A DNA stretch of 64,000 bases from Micromonospora saelicesensis (GCF_900091575.1 NZ_FMCR01000002.1:41522-105521); one strand, 5' to 3'. Positions 46,937 through 55,304 are shown, counted from the stretch's first letter. Program-made: numbers and translations. The notes: generated by a model from the letters alone, not told the origin.

Positions 46937-47474
46937 CGCATTACCGTACCTAGAGTGGCGCGGGGCGGCGCGCCGCGGCAGGGCCGCCGGGCGGCTGGTT
47001 CGGACTGGCTGATCCGGCCTGACCTGTGTGGACGCTCACCCTTCGTGACGCTGCGGATGTGTGGTGTCACAAAAAGCGACTATTTCCGTCGCTCGGGTCG
47101 TCGTCGGGGGCGAGAAACCGCCTCCCGGCGTGGGTGGCGTCCGCTGCGTACGGGCCGTTACGACGACGCGCCGTCGGGCCGGGTTGATAATTGTCACTCT
47201 TCCGTGACACGACGCCGACTTGTCGCGTCGTGAGCCCCCTCTTAGCGTTAGCCCGGCTCGGGCCCTCCCGGCTACCTCGGCGGCCAGCGCGCCGATCGAC
47301 CACCCTGGCGTTGGCCCCCGGACCCGCCGCCCCGACAATCGTGGTCGCGGGCACAATCAGAGCGGTGGAGGGCGGTGCGGTGCTGGTGCTGATCGGGCGG
47401 ACGACTCGTGCCGCGTCGCGTGCGCCAGCCCGATTGGTCGGGCCGACACGCCCCGAACGACGCGTGGGCCGCAC
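46937..47474. other. 538-bp divergent intergenic region without a gene
   Basis: I see no gene here. It lies between the leftward kinase and the rightward ECF gene. A TGATAAT -10-like box is at 47185-47191. A dyad CACGACGC-N9-GCGTCGTG (47208-47232) could be an operator. No GGAA/CGTT-type ECF promoter was found by eye for the sigma gene. Composition is GC-rich apart from a short AT-richer stretch at 47068-47095. Confidence 0.6.
46943..46948 (-). promoter_or_regulatory. Candidate -10 (TACGGT) for leaderless Ser/Thr kinase gene
   Basis: On the minus strand TACGGT is followed by AATGCG and then the GTG at 46936, the same N6 spacing as the P450, ArsR, kinase and 2H-esterase genes. Confidence 0.55.
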
Positions 47475-48107
47475 ATGACCGCCGACCTGTCGGAGGTGGT
47501 GACCGCCGCGCAGGCCGGGGACGAGGAGGCGTTCCGCTTTCTCTACCGGAGCCTCCAGCCTGGGCTGCTGCGCTACCTGACCGCGCTCGTCGGCGCCGAC
47601 GCCGAGGACGTCGCCTCCGAGACCTGGCTCCAGATCTCCCGTGACCTGCCCGGCTTCAGCGGGGGCGAGTTCCGGGCCTGGGCGGTCACCATCGCCCGTA
47701 ACCGCGCGATGGACCACCTGCGCCGGATGCGCCGCCGCCCCTCGCTCCCGGTCCCGGTGCAGGCGCTCGCCGAGCTCGCCAGCGACGCGGACACCGCCGA
47801 GGGAGCCAGCGAGACGATCGGTACCGAGACCGCCCTCGCGCTGATCGCCACCCTCCCGCCCCGGGAAGCCGAAGCGGTCCTGCTGCGGGCCGTGATCGGG
47901 CTGGACGCGGGATCCGCCGGCCGGGTGCTGGGCCGCCGGGCCGGCGCCGTGCGGACCGCCGCTCACCGCGGCCTACGCCGGCTCGCGGTCCTGCTGGAGC
48001 GGCAGAACCCGGCCGAGTCGTCGGTCGGCATCGAGGGGGTGCCACCACCGCGTGCGGGGAGCGGCCCCGCCCTGCGGACATCGCACGTCGAACCGGCGGA
48101 CGGCTGA
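47475..48107 (+). CDS. ECF (group 4) RNA polymerase sigma factor
   Basis: The 210-residue sigma factor has region 2 (AFRFLYRSLQPGLLRYLTAL, DVASETWLQI, FRAWAVTIARNRAMDHLRRM) and region 4 (ALIATLPPREAEAVLLRAVI, RRAGAVRTAAHRGLRRLAVL). Region 4's DAGSAGRVLGRRA differs from the usual V-Y-D-x-G pattern. It has a 30-residue C-terminal extension. I chose ATG 47475; the longer frame upstream is Arg-rich and atypical. Sixteen nucleotides separate it from the membrane-protein gene, which may be its partner. Confidence 0.9.
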   Translation: MTADLSEVVTAAQAGDEEAFRFLYRSLQPGLLRYLTALVGADAEDVASETWLQISRDLPGFSGGEFRAWAVTIARNRAMDHLRRMRRRPSLPVPVQALAELASDADTAEGASETIGTETALALIATLPPREAEAVLLRAVIGLDAGSAGRVLGRRAGAVRTAAHRGLRRLAVLLERQNPAESSVGIEGVPPPRAGSGPALRTSHVEPADG

Positions 48108-48123
48108 CGTGAGGGGACTCCCG

Positions 48124-48939
48124 ATGAACCCGTTCCGGCGGGCCGACCACGCCGACACCGAGCGGCTGCTCGACTCGGCCCCTGCCCGGGTGGACGCCAC
48201 CCTGGATCAGGGCCCGTCCGCCACGCCCACAGAGGTGGACGCGAACTCACCCGAGGCGCACCTGAACACCCCGGACGTGCCCCCGGTGGCCGCGTTGCTC
48301 GCCGCGGCGGCCGGCCCCGTCCGCCCGGGCGAGCTGGCCGGGGAGGACGCCGCGGTGGCCGCGTTCCGGGCCGCCCGGGCCAACCCGACGCCGGCCGTGC
48401 CGCAGCGGCCACACCGTCGCCGGATGACCACCGGCGCGGTGGCCTGGATCGGCGCGGTGGCAGCTACCGCGACCGCGGGGGCCGCCTTCGCGGCGGTCAC
48501 CCGGGACCGGGGGCCAGACCCGGTCGCACCGGCACCGTCACGCCCGTCACCCTCGCCGCACCAGGGCGCATCCCGGTCGACCGAGCCCGGTCGGTCGGTG
48601 GGCCCCGGCGCCGCGTCGCCGGGCGCGCCGCCGTCCGTCGCCGCCACGCCGCCGGCCGGTCCCGCTACCGCCGGCCAGATGCACGGACAGTGCCGCGCGT
48701 GGCGGGCGAAAGAGCCCGACCAGCGGGAGAAGGCGCTACGCACGCCGGCCTTCCAGAAGCTGGTGACCGCCGCCGGCGGGCCCGCCGAGGTCGAGGCGTA
48801 CTGCCAGCGGCTCGTACCCGAGACGAAGCCGTCCGAGCCGGCGAAGGTCACGCCCTCCGATTCGGCGAAGGGCAAGCCGTCCCCATCGGGCAAAGCCCCG
48901 CCGTCACCGCCGCGACCGGGTCACCCCGTAGGCGGCTGA
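48124..48939 (+). CDS. Single-pass membrane protein linked to ECF sigma factor
   Basis: The 271-residue product has a cytosolic N-terminus (LLAAAAGPVRPGELAGEDAA, then VAAFRAAR), resembling the short helical front of anti-sigma factors. One membrane helix (AVAWIGAVAATATAGAAFAA, about 130) and a long Pro/Ser extracellular region follow. Two Cys lie in MHGQCRAWRA and VEAYCQRLV. The ZAS zinc motif HxxxCxxC is absent. GAGGGGA precedes the ATG. It may be a non-ZAS anti-sigma or sensor; this is inference from position. Confidence 0.72.
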   Translation: MNPFRRADHADTERLLDSAPARVDATLDQGPSATPTEVDANSPEAHLNTPDVPPVAALLAAAAGPVRPGELAGEDAAVAAFRAARANPTPAVPQRPHRRRMTTGAVAWIGAVAATATAGAAFAAVTRDRGPDPVAPAPSRPSPSPHQGASRSTEPGRSVGPGAASPGAPPSVAATPPAGPATAGQMHGQCRAWRAKEPDQREKALRTPAFQKLVTAAGGPAEVEAYCQRLVPETKPSEPAKVTPSDSAKGKPSPSGKAPPSPPRPGHPVGG

Positions 48940-49097
48940 CCGGTCGACGGTTGGAGCGGTTCGTTCCGCCCTGCTTCGGAAATTCGTCTGTTAGACAGAG
49001 GTTGGTGACCCGTGCACGCCCCCGACGGTGTCGGTGGGTGGGTTTACGGTGGCACGGTGTGCCGGACCCGGCGCACGGAGAGGGGGCCCGACCCTTG

Positions 49098-50330
49098 GTG
49101 ACGTCATCCGACCTGGACCGCAGTGCCATCCTGCGCGAGTCCGCAGCCGCAGTCCGACACCTCGCCCGGATCTGCTTCAAGACCGGTCCACCCACCCACA
49201 CCGGCGTCGAACTGGAATGGACCGTGCACGACGCCGCCGATCCCGCCCGCCCCGTCGACGCGACGCGGCTGCGGGCGGCGCTGGGGCGGCACAGCCCCGC
49301 CACGCTGGATGCCACCAGCCCGGCCGAGCCGCTGCGACACGGCGGCATGGTCACCCTGGAGCCGGGTGGCCAGTTGGAGATCTCCACCCCGCCCCGCCCC
49401 TCGGTCGCCGCGTTGATTCGCGCCACCGAGGCCGACATCGCCCAGGTCACCGACCTGCTGGCCGCCGCCGGGCTGGTCCTCGGCCGCAGCGGCATCGACC
49501 CCCACCGACGGCCCCGCCCGGTACTGGAAACCCCCCGTTACCGCGCGATGCGCGGAGCCTTCGACCGCCACGGCCCGGCCGGCCGAACGATGATGTACAG
49601 CACCGCCGGCCTACAGATCTGCCTCGACGCCGGCGAGCCGGACCAGGTCGCCGACCGCTGGGCCGCGGCCCACGCGGTCGGGCCCCCACTGCTCGCGGCG
49701 TTCGCCTCCGCCGCTCGACACGCCGGGCGGCGCACCGGTTGGGCCTCCGCCCGGATGGCCGCCTGGCTGGCCATCGACCCGGCCCGGACCCGCCCGGTCT
49801 GGTCGCCCTCGCGGGCCGGGGACGATCCGACCGACGCCTGGATCAGCTACGTGCTCGCCGCGCCGCTGCTCTGTCTGCGCCGGCACAGCGCCGACTGGGC
49901 CGCGCCGCCCGGGGTGACCTTCGCCGACTGGCTCGACGGCGCGCTGCCACAACCGCCCACCACCGATGACCTCGACTACCACGTCAGCACCCTCTTTCCG
50001 CCGGTGCGGCCACGCGGCTACCTGGAGCTGCGCTACCTGGACGCCCAACCCGACCGCGGCTGGCGGCTGCCGCTGGCGGTGCTGACCGCCCTGTTCGACG
50101 ACCCGGGCACCGTGCGCGATGCGTACACGATCGCCACGCCGGTGGCGCACCGCTGGTCGACCGCGGCCCGGCACGGCCTGGCCGACCCGACGCTGGCCGC
50201 CGCCGCGGCGGCCCTGCTCGACCTGGCCCTGACCACACTGCCCCGACTGGAGCTGCCGGACAGCACCCACGAGGAGATCCGGCGAGGGGTACGCCAGCGG
50301 CTGGCCGCCGCAGAGAGGAGAGACCAGTGA
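49098..50330 (+). CDS. egtA: EgtA, glutamate-cysteine ligase for ergothioneine
   Basis: This 410-residue GCS2-type enzyme makes gamma-Glu-Cys, the sulfur donor used by EgtB. Markers are HTGVELEWTVHD, GGMVTLEPGGQLEISTPPRP, MMYSTAGLQICLDAG and RGYLELRYLDAQP. It is followed by egtB with a 4-bp overlap (stop inside GTGA). The GTG at 49098 has GGAGAGGGGG further upstream. Ergothioneine is an antioxidant thiol; all four of its core enzymes follow here. Confidence 0.93.
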   Translation: MTSSDLDRSAILRESAAAVRHLARICFKTGPPTHTGVELEWTVHDAADPARPVDATRLRAALGRHSPATLDATSPAEPLRHGGMVTLEPGGQLEISTPPRPSVAALIRATEADIAQVTDLLAAAGLVLGRSGIDPHRRPRPVLETPRYRAMRGAFDRHGPAGRTMMYSTAGLQICLDAGEPDQVADRWAAAHAVGPPLLAAFASAARHAGRRTGWASARMAAWLAIDPARTRPVWSPSRAGDDPTDAWISYVLAAPLLCLRRHSADWAAPPGVTFADWLDGALPQPPTTDDLDYHVSTLFPPVRPRGYLELRYLDAQPDRGWRLPLAVLTALFDDPGTVRDAYTIATPVAHRWSTAARHGLADPTLAAAAAALLDLALTTLPRLELPDSTHEEIRRGVRQRLAAAERRDQ

Positions 50331-50424
50331 GCGCGAGGAGTGAGCCGGTTCTGCGAGCCGCGCAATCGCGAACGGAGGACGGCTCGGTGAGCGCGAGGAG
50401 TGAGCCCGTTCTGCGAGCCTCGCA
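50327..50424 (+). repeat. Tandem copy of a dispersed repeat at the egtA/egtB junction
   Basis: The 38-nt unit beginning GTGAGCGCGAGGAGTGAGCC occurs at 50327-50364 and 50387-50424, matching 36 of 38 bases at a period of 60. Both copies lie in the egtB frame and encode SARSEPVLRA. The second is preceded by GGAGG 8 nt before its GTG. I recall very similar GAGCGCGAGGAGTGAGC repeats scattered through Micromonospora genomes; this should be confirmed by search. Confidence 0.82.
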
Positions 50425-51748
50425 GGCGGGCCGGGTCGACGGCGAGCAGTTGCGCGACCACATCGCGGTGGAGTTGGCGCGGGCCCGCGCCCGCACCGCG
50501 TTGCTGACCGAGGTGGTCGACGACGCCGACCTGACGCGCCAGCACTCACCGCTGATGTCGCCGTTGGTCTGGGACCTTGCCCATGTCGGTAACCAGGAGG
50601 AGCTCTGGTTGGTCCGGGACGTCGGGGGCCGCGAGCCGGTCCGGTGTGACATCGACGAGTTGTACGACGCGTTCAAACAGCCGCGCCGGGACCGCCCCAC
50701 GCTGCCCCTGTTGCCGCCCGCGGAGGCGCGCGCCTACCTGGCCACCGTCCGGGACAAGGTGCACGACCTGCTCGACGCGGTGACCTTCACCGAGCGGCCG
50801 TTGGTCGCCGACGGGTTCGCCTTCGGCATGATCGTGCAGCACGAGCAGCAGCACGACGAGACGATGCTCGCCACCCACCAGCTGCGCTCGGGGCCGGCGG
50901 TGCTGCACGCCCCGGCGCCGCCCGAGCCGTCGGTCCGGGTGGGCGCGGAGGTGCTGGTGCCGGCCGGCGAGTTCACCATGGGCACCGACACCGATCCGTG
51001 GGCGTTGGACAACGAACGTCCGGCGCACCGGGTCGACCTCCCGGCGTACGTCATCGACGCCGCCCCGGTGACCAACGGCCAGTACGCGGCCTTCATCGCC
51101 GACGGCGGCTACACCGAGCAGCGCTGGTGGAGCGCGGCCGGCTGGGAGCATCGGGTTCGCGAGCAGCTGAGCGCCCCGATGCACTGGCGTTCCGACGGCG
51201 ACGACTGGTCGTATCGGCGCTTCGGTCAGTGGGCGCGGGTCCGCGCCGACGAGCCGGTGGTGCACGTGTGCTGGTACGAGGCACAGGCGTACGCGGCGTG
51301 GGCCGGCAAGCGGCTGCCGACCGAGGCGGAGTGGGAGAAGGCGGCCCGGTGGGATCCGACGACCGGGCGGTCGCGTCGGTACCCCTGGGGGGACGACGAC
51401 CCGACCGAGGCGCACGCCAACCTCGACCAGCGCCATCTGCGGCCGGCGCCGGTGGGCGCGTATCCGGCCGGCGCGTCGCCGTTGGGTGTGCACCAGCTCA
51501 TCGGTGACGTCTGGGAGTGGACCTCGACCGCGTTCGACGGGCATCCGGGGTTCGCCGCGTTCCCCTATCGCGAATACTCGGAGGTCTTCTTCGGCGGCGA
51601 CCACCGGGTGCTGCGCGGTGGCTCGTTCGGCACCGACCGCTCCGCCTGCCGGGGCACCTTCCGTAACTGGGACTATCCGATTCGCCGGCAGATCTTCAGC
51701 GGTTTCCGCTGTGCCCGGGACGCGCGACCGGACGAGTCGTACCGGTGA
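50327..51748 (+). CDS. egtB: EgtB, ergothioneine sulfoxide synthase
   Basis: The 473-residue non-heme iron enzyme joins gamma-Glu-Cys to hercynine with oxygen. It has an N-terminal DinB-like domain with the iron triad HEQQHDE (His172, His176, Glu178) and a C-terminal formylglycine-generating-enzyme-like domain (GEFTMGTDTDPWALDNERP, YPWGDDDPTEAHAN, GDVWEWTSTAF, VLRGGSFGTD). The first 40 residues are repeat-encoded (SARSEPVLRA twice) and not part of the family. The true start could be GTG 50387. Confidence 0.93.
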   Translation: MSARSEPVLRAAQSRTEDGSVSARSEPVLRASQAGRVDGEQLRDHIAVELARARARTALLTEVVDDADLTRQHSPLMSPLVWDLAHVGNQEELWLVRDVGGREPVRCDIDELYDAFKQPRRDRPTLPLLPPAEARAYLATVRDKVHDLLDAVTFTERPLVADGFAFGMIVQHEQQHDETMLATHQLRSGPAVLHAPAPPEPSVRVGAEVLVPAGEFTMGTDTDPWALDNERPAHRVDLPAYVIDAAPVTNGQYAAFIADGGYTEQRWWSAAGWEHRVREQLSAPMHWRSDGDDWSYRRFGQWARVRADEPVVHVCWYEAQAYAAWAGKRLPTEAEWEKAARWDPTTGRSRRYPWGDDDPTEAHANLDQRHLRPAPVGAYPAGASPLGVHQLIGDVWEWTSTAFDGHPGFAAFPYREYSEVFFGGDHRVLRGGSFGTDRSACRGTFRNWDYPIRRQIFSGFRCARDARPDESYR

Positions 51749-51791
51749 GTTGCCGCACGACCGGCGGCCCGGCGGCGGGCCGGGGGCGCTG

Positions 51792-52568
51792 ATGTGTCGC
51801 CACCTGGCCTACCTGGGGCCGCCGGTCACCCTGGCCGAGCTGTTGTTCGACCCTCCGCACTCGCTGGTGCGGCAGTCCTGGGCACCCCGTGACATGCGCG
51901 GCGGCGGCACGATCAACGCCGACGGGTTCGGTGTCGGCTGGTACCCGGGTGAGGGTGAGCCGGTGCGGTACCGGCGGGCGCAGCCGATCTGGAGTGACCC
52001 GACCATCGCCCAACTGGCGGCGGTGACACGCAGCGCGGCGGTGGTGGCGGCGGTGCGCTCGGCCACGGTCGGGATGGCGGTGCTCGACGGCGCGGCGGCG
52101 CCCTTCGCCGAGGGGCGATGGCTGTTCAGCCACAACGGTGTGGTCCGCGGCTGGCCGGACGCCGTGGTGCCGCTCGCCGCCGGTCTGCCGGTGCGTGACC
52201 TGCTCACGCTGGACGCCACCACCGACTCGGCGCTGCTCTGGGCGCTGGTGCGGCATCGGTTGCGCGCTGGTGCCGACCCGGTCGAGGCGGTCGGGCGGAC
52301 GGTGACCGACGTCGCCGCCGCAGCCCCCGGGTCGCGGCTCAACCTGCTGCTCACCGACGGGCACCGGGTGGTGGCCAGCGTGGCGGGCCATGCGTTGTCG
52401 GTCCGCGAGACGCCGGGTTCGGTGCTGCTCGCCTCCGAGCCGCACGACGACGATCCCGGGTGGCGGTCGGTGCCGGAGGGGCACCTCGTCGTCGCCACCG
52501 CGGGTGAGGTGCGGGTACGTCCACTGCCGACCCCGGTGAGCCGCGCCGGGCAGGCACGCAACGGTTGA
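51792..52568 (+). CDS. egtC: EgtC, class-II amidohydrolase of ergothioneine synthesis
   Basis: This 258-residue Ntn hydrolase has Cys2 as nucleophile (MCRHLAYLGPP), exposed once Met1 is removed. Other class-II glutamine amidotransferase features are NADGFGVGWYPG, WLFSHNGVVRGW and LDATTDSALLWAL. It removes Glu from gamma-Glu-hercynylcysteine sulfoxide. The gene follows egtB with a 43-nt gap. Confidence 0.94.
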   Translation: MCRHLAYLGPPVTLAELLFDPPHSLVRQSWAPRDMRGGGTINADGFGVGWYPGEGEPVRYRRAQPIWSDPTIAQLAAVTRSAAVVAAVRSATVGMAVLDGAAAPFAEGRWLFSHNGVVRGWPDAVVPLAAGLPVRDLLTLDATTDSALLWALVRHRLRAGADPVEAVGRTVTDVAAAAPGSRLNLLLTDGHRVVASVAGHALSVRETPGSVLLASEPHDDDPGWRSVPEGHLVVATAGEVRVRPLPTPVSRAGQARNG

Positions 52569-52588
52569 TCGAACAGAGGAGCGAACTG

Positions 52589-53554
52589 ATGACCGCGGAA
52601 CCCCTGGAGATCTACCTCGAAGAGGGTGACCTGGAGCGTGGCCTGCGCGACGACGTCCGGGCGGGGCTGAGCGCCGGGCGGAAGTGGCTGCCGCCGAAGT
52701 GGTTCTACGACGCCCGGGGCAGCGAACTCTTCGAGGAGATCACCCGACTGCCCGAGTACTACCCGACCCGGGCCGAGCGGGCCGTGCTGGCCGCGCACGC
52801 TCCCGACATCGCGGCGCTGACCGGGGCCAAGACGCTCATCGAGTTGGGCTCCGGTTCGTCGGAGAAGACCCGGCTGCTGCTGGACGCCTTCACCCGCCGG
52901 GGTGGGCTGGGCACGTTCGTCCCCCTCGACGTGTCGGTCAGTGCGCTGCGGGGGTCCACCGCCCAGATCGCTGCCGACTATCCCCGCCTGCGGGTGCGGG
53001 GCATCGTGGGGGACTTCACCCGGCAACTGGACCGGCTGCCCACCGGCGGTCGGCGGTTGGTGGTGTTCCTCGGCGGCACGATCGGCAACCTGTTGCCTGC
53101 CGAGCGGGCCGAGTTCCTGACGGCGATGCGCGCGGCGCTGGAGGTCGGCGACTGGTTGTTGCTCGGCACGGACCTGGTGAAGGACCCGTCGGTGATCGTG
53201 CCGGCGTACGACGACGCCGCCGGGGTCACCGCCGAGTTCAACCGCAACGTGCTGCACGTGATCAATCGGGAGTTGGGCGCCGACTTCGACCCGGCCGCGT
53301 TCGAGCACGTCGCCGTGTGGGATCCCGACCACGAGTGGATCGAGATGCGGTTGCGGGCGATCCGGCCGATGAGCGTGCGGGTGCTGGGGCTGACAGTCGA
53401 TTTCGCGGCGGGGGAGGAGCTGCGTACCGAGGTCTCGGCGAAGTTCCACCGGGAGGGGATCGCCGCGGAGCTGGCCACGGCCGGCTTCGCCACCGCGGAG
53501 TTCTGGACCGACCCGGACGCGCTCTTCGGCGTCACGTTGGCGCGGGCGCGGTGA
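52589..53554 (+). CDS. egtD: EgtD, histidine N-alpha-methyltransferase
   Basis: The 321-residue SAM-dependent enzyme trimethylates histidine to hercynine, the first committed step. Motifs are WFYDARGSELFEEITRLPEY, the SAM loop LIELGSGSSEKTRLLLDAF (about 81-99) and VVFLGGTIGNLLPAERAEFL. GAGGAG lies 7 nt upstream of the ATG at 52589, which is preferable to the TTG at 52565. No egtE-type C-S lyase follows, so that step is encoded elsewhere. Confidence 0.94.
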   Translation: MTAEPLEIYLEEGDLERGLRDDVRAGLSAGRKWLPPKWFYDARGSELFEEITRLPEYYPTRAERAVLAAHAPDIAALTGAKTLIELGSGSSEKTRLLLDAFTRRGGLGTFVPLDVSVSALRGSTAQIAADYPRLRVRGIVGDFTRQLDRLPTGGRRLVVFLGGTIGNLLPAERAEFLTAMRAALEVGDWLLLGTDLVKDPSVIVPAYDDAAGVTAEFNRNVLHVINRELGADFDPAAFEHVAVWDPDHEWIEMRLRAIRPMSVRVLGLTVDFAAGEELRTEVSAKFHREGIAAELATAGFATAEFWTDPDALFGVTLARAR

Positions 53555-53585
53555 GCCTGTTCACCCGGCTGGGTCGGGCCTGGCG

Positions 53586-53606
53586 GTGATCAGATAGGCT
53601 GATCAC
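53586..53606. promoter_or_regulatory. Perfect 8-5-8 palindrome overlapping the -10 box
   Basis: GTGATCAG-N5-CTGATCAC is a perfect inverted repeat. Its centre and right half cover TAGGCT (53595-53600), the probable -10 of the Mn-riboswitch transcript. A repressor binding here would block transcription start. The regulator is unknown. Confidence 0.75.
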
Positions 53607-53607
53607 G

Positions 53608-53703
53608 CGAAGGGGAGTAGCCCCCAATGTCGTGGTCGACATACTGGTGCGTTCCGCATCCGGCCACGCGGCCCCGGTTTTCTCGGGGCGGGCGAGACCT
53701 TCG
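53608..53703 (+). promoter_or_regulatory. yybP-ykoY (Mn2+) riboswitch
   Basis: The conserved aptamer cores are present: GGGGAGTAG at 53612-53620 and GCGAGACCTTCG at 53692-53703. P1 forms from CGAAGG (53608-53613) and CCTTCG (53698-53703). A probable expression-platform hairpin TCGACT...GGGTCGA (53701-53728, with GGCTG-TTG-CAGCC inside) shares bases with the 3' strand of P1. The predicted start site from the TAGGCT -10 falls at about 53607, the first base of the aptamer. In other bacteria these riboswitches turn on Mn exporters when Mn is high. Confidence 0.88.
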
Positions 53704-53771
53704 ACTCAGGCTGTTGCAGCCGGGTCGAGGGCGCCCCTGTACCTCCTCCCGGCGTGAACGGGAAGGACGTC

Positions 53772-54359
53772 ATGGAGGGATTTTTCGCCGCGCTGGTCGT
53801 CAGCTTCGGCGTCATCTTCGTCGCCGAGCTGGGGGACAAGTCCCAGCTGATGGCGCTGACCTTCGCCACGCGGTTCAAACCGATTCCGGTGCTGATCGGC
53901 ATCACGGTCGCCACCGCGGTGGTGCACCTGGCGTCGGTCGCCATCGGCGCGGGTCTCGGGGCGGTGCTGCCGACCGAGTGGATCTCCCTGGTTGCCGGCG
54001 TGGCGTTCCTCGGGTTCGGTGCGTGGACGTTGCGCGGGGACAAGCTCACCGAGGAGGAGAAGCGCAAGGCGGAGAAGACCAACAAGACCGCGCTGGTGGC
54101 GGTGTCGGTGGCGTTCTTCCTCGCCGAGCTGGGCGACAAGACGATGCTCGCCACGATCACGCTCGCCACCAAGTACGGCTGGTTCGGCACCTGGCTCGGC
54201 TCCACCATCGGCATGGTGGCCGCGGACGCGCTGGCCATCCTGGTCGGCCGGATGCTCGGCCGGCGGCTGCCGGAGAAGGCCATCAAGTACGGGGCGGCGA
54301 TCCTCTTCGCCATCTCCGGTCTCTGGCTGATCCTGGAAGCGGTGAACGAGCTGACCTGA
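53772..54359 (+). CDS. GDT1/TMEM165 (UPF0016) family manganese exporter
   Basis: This 195-residue membrane protein has six helices and two ELGDK[S/T] signatures (FVAELGDKSQLMAL near 21 and LAELGDKTMLATI near 124), in the two half-domains of the UPF0016 family. Homologues export manganese or calcium. A cytosolic charged loop (EEEKRKAEKTNK) links the halves. The ATG at 53772 has GGAAGGA 6 nt upstream, favouring it over the GTG at 53754. The upstream Mn riboswitch supports an Mn-export role. Confidence 0.93.
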   Translation: MEGFFAALVVSFGVIFVAELGDKSQLMALTFATRFKPIPVLIGITVATAVVHLASVAIGAGLGAVLPTEWISLVAGVAFLGFGAWTLRGDKLTEEEKRKAEKTNKTALVAVSVAFFLAELGDKTMLATITLATKYGWFGTWLGSTIGMVAADALAILVGRMLGRRLPEKAIKYGAAILFAISGLWLILEAVNELT

Positions 54360-54398
54360 GCGCCGACTAGCTGCCCGGAGGGCGGGTAACGGCCCGGG

Positions 54399-54761
54399 GT
54401 GGATCCGGCCGAGTTGTTGCGCCAGGGCGACCAGGTGCTGGTTGCCGTGGTGGAGGTGGCCGGCGCGCTGGTGATCTTCGTGGGCGCGGTGTGGGCGGCG
54501 GTGCGGTTCGTGGTCGAAGGGCTGCGACACCGCAGCGCCGCCCGCTTCACGCCGATCCGGCTCTCGCTGGGCCGCTTTCTGACCCTCGGCCTGGAATTCC
54601 AGCTGGCGGCCGACGTGTTGCGCACGGCGGTGTCCCCGTCGTTCACGCAGATCGGCCAACTGGCCGCCATCGCGACGATCCGAACGGCGTTGAACTACTT
54701 CCTGGGCCGCGAGATCCGGCAGGAGCAGCGTCAGGTGGCCGAGGGGGAGCGTCGACCGTGA
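54399..54761 (+). CDS. DUF1622 family membrane protein
   Basis: The 120-residue protein has two predicted helices (VEVAGALVIFVGAVWAAVRF and the LGRFLTLGLEFQLAADVL region). The C-terminal sequence QIGQLAAIATIRTALNYFLG is the DUF1622 hallmark. Its role is unknown. It is coupled to the next gene by a GTGA overlap. Confidence 0.82.
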   Translation: MDPAELLRQGDQVLVAVVEVAGALVIFVGAVWAAVRFVVEGLRHRSAARFTPIRLSLGRFLTLGLEFQLAADVLRTAVSPSFTQIGQLAAIATIRTALNYFLGREIRQEQRQVAEGERRP

Positions 54762-55081
54762 CGGGCACGCTGGTCACGGCGGTCACCGCCCTGGCGTTGG
54801 TCGCCGGGGTGCTCACCACGCTCACCACCGGGGCGCTGCGCAGCGGTGTCCGGGTGCTGCTGGACCTGCTCACCGCGGCCGGTCTGCTGCGGCTCGCCGG
54901 CGAGCCGGGTTGGAACGGCCTGGCCGGCGCGGTGGCGATCATCGCCCTGCGTCAACTGCTCGGGGCGGCGCTCAGCCACCCACCCCCATGGTCCGGCCGA
55001 CAATCCCCGGCGCGCTGCGCCGAGGACGATCACCACCTACCGTTGGCCTCGACAGGTGAAACGGGAAAAGCGGGAGGATGA
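54758..55081 (+). CDS. Small membrane protein coupled to DUF1622 gene
   Basis: The 107-residue protein starts at a GTG overlapping the DUF1622 stop. It has two or three hydrophobic segments (GTLVTAVTALALVAGVLTT, LLDLLTAAGLLRLA, GLAGAVAIIALRQLLG) and a soluble tail that is probably disordered. It is not recognisable by family. The overlap makes translation real and coupled, so the two probably act together. Confidence 0.68.
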   Translation: MTGTLVTAVTALALVAGVLTTLTTGALRSGVRVLLDLLTAAGLLRLAGEPGWNGLAGAVAIIALRQLLGAALSHPPPWSGRQSPARCAEDDHHLPLASTGETGKAGG

Positions 55082-55085
55082 CCAC

Positions 55086-55283
55086 ATGAGCCGGCACGAC
55101 GAACCGAACGAGTACGGCTACGCCGGCGGTGCCACCGCCCCGGAGCCGCCGCCCGGCGGGAAGCCCGACGAGCAGGATCGCGTCGAGGCGGTGGCGGTGC
55201 CGGGCGACGACCTCACCGGGCCGACGGCCGATGCGCTGGTCGAGGAGACCGAGGACCTGCCGCCCGCCGACCGCCGCCGCTGA
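55086..55283 (+). CDS. Small acidic hypothetical protein
   Basis: The 65-residue product is hydrophilic, rich in Asp, Glu, Pro and Gly (EYGYAGGATAPEPPPGGKPD) and probably disordered. GGGAGG lies 9 nt before the ATG at 55086, and the gap to the previous stop is only 4 nt, so it is likely expressed with the DUF1622 operon. No homologue comes to mind. Confidence 0.55.
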   Translation: MSRHDEPNEYGYAGGATAPEPPPGGKPDEQDRVEAVAVPGDDLTGPTADALVEETEDLPPADRRR

Positions 55284-55304
55284 GCGCGAGCCCGCGCGGT
55301 TGTA

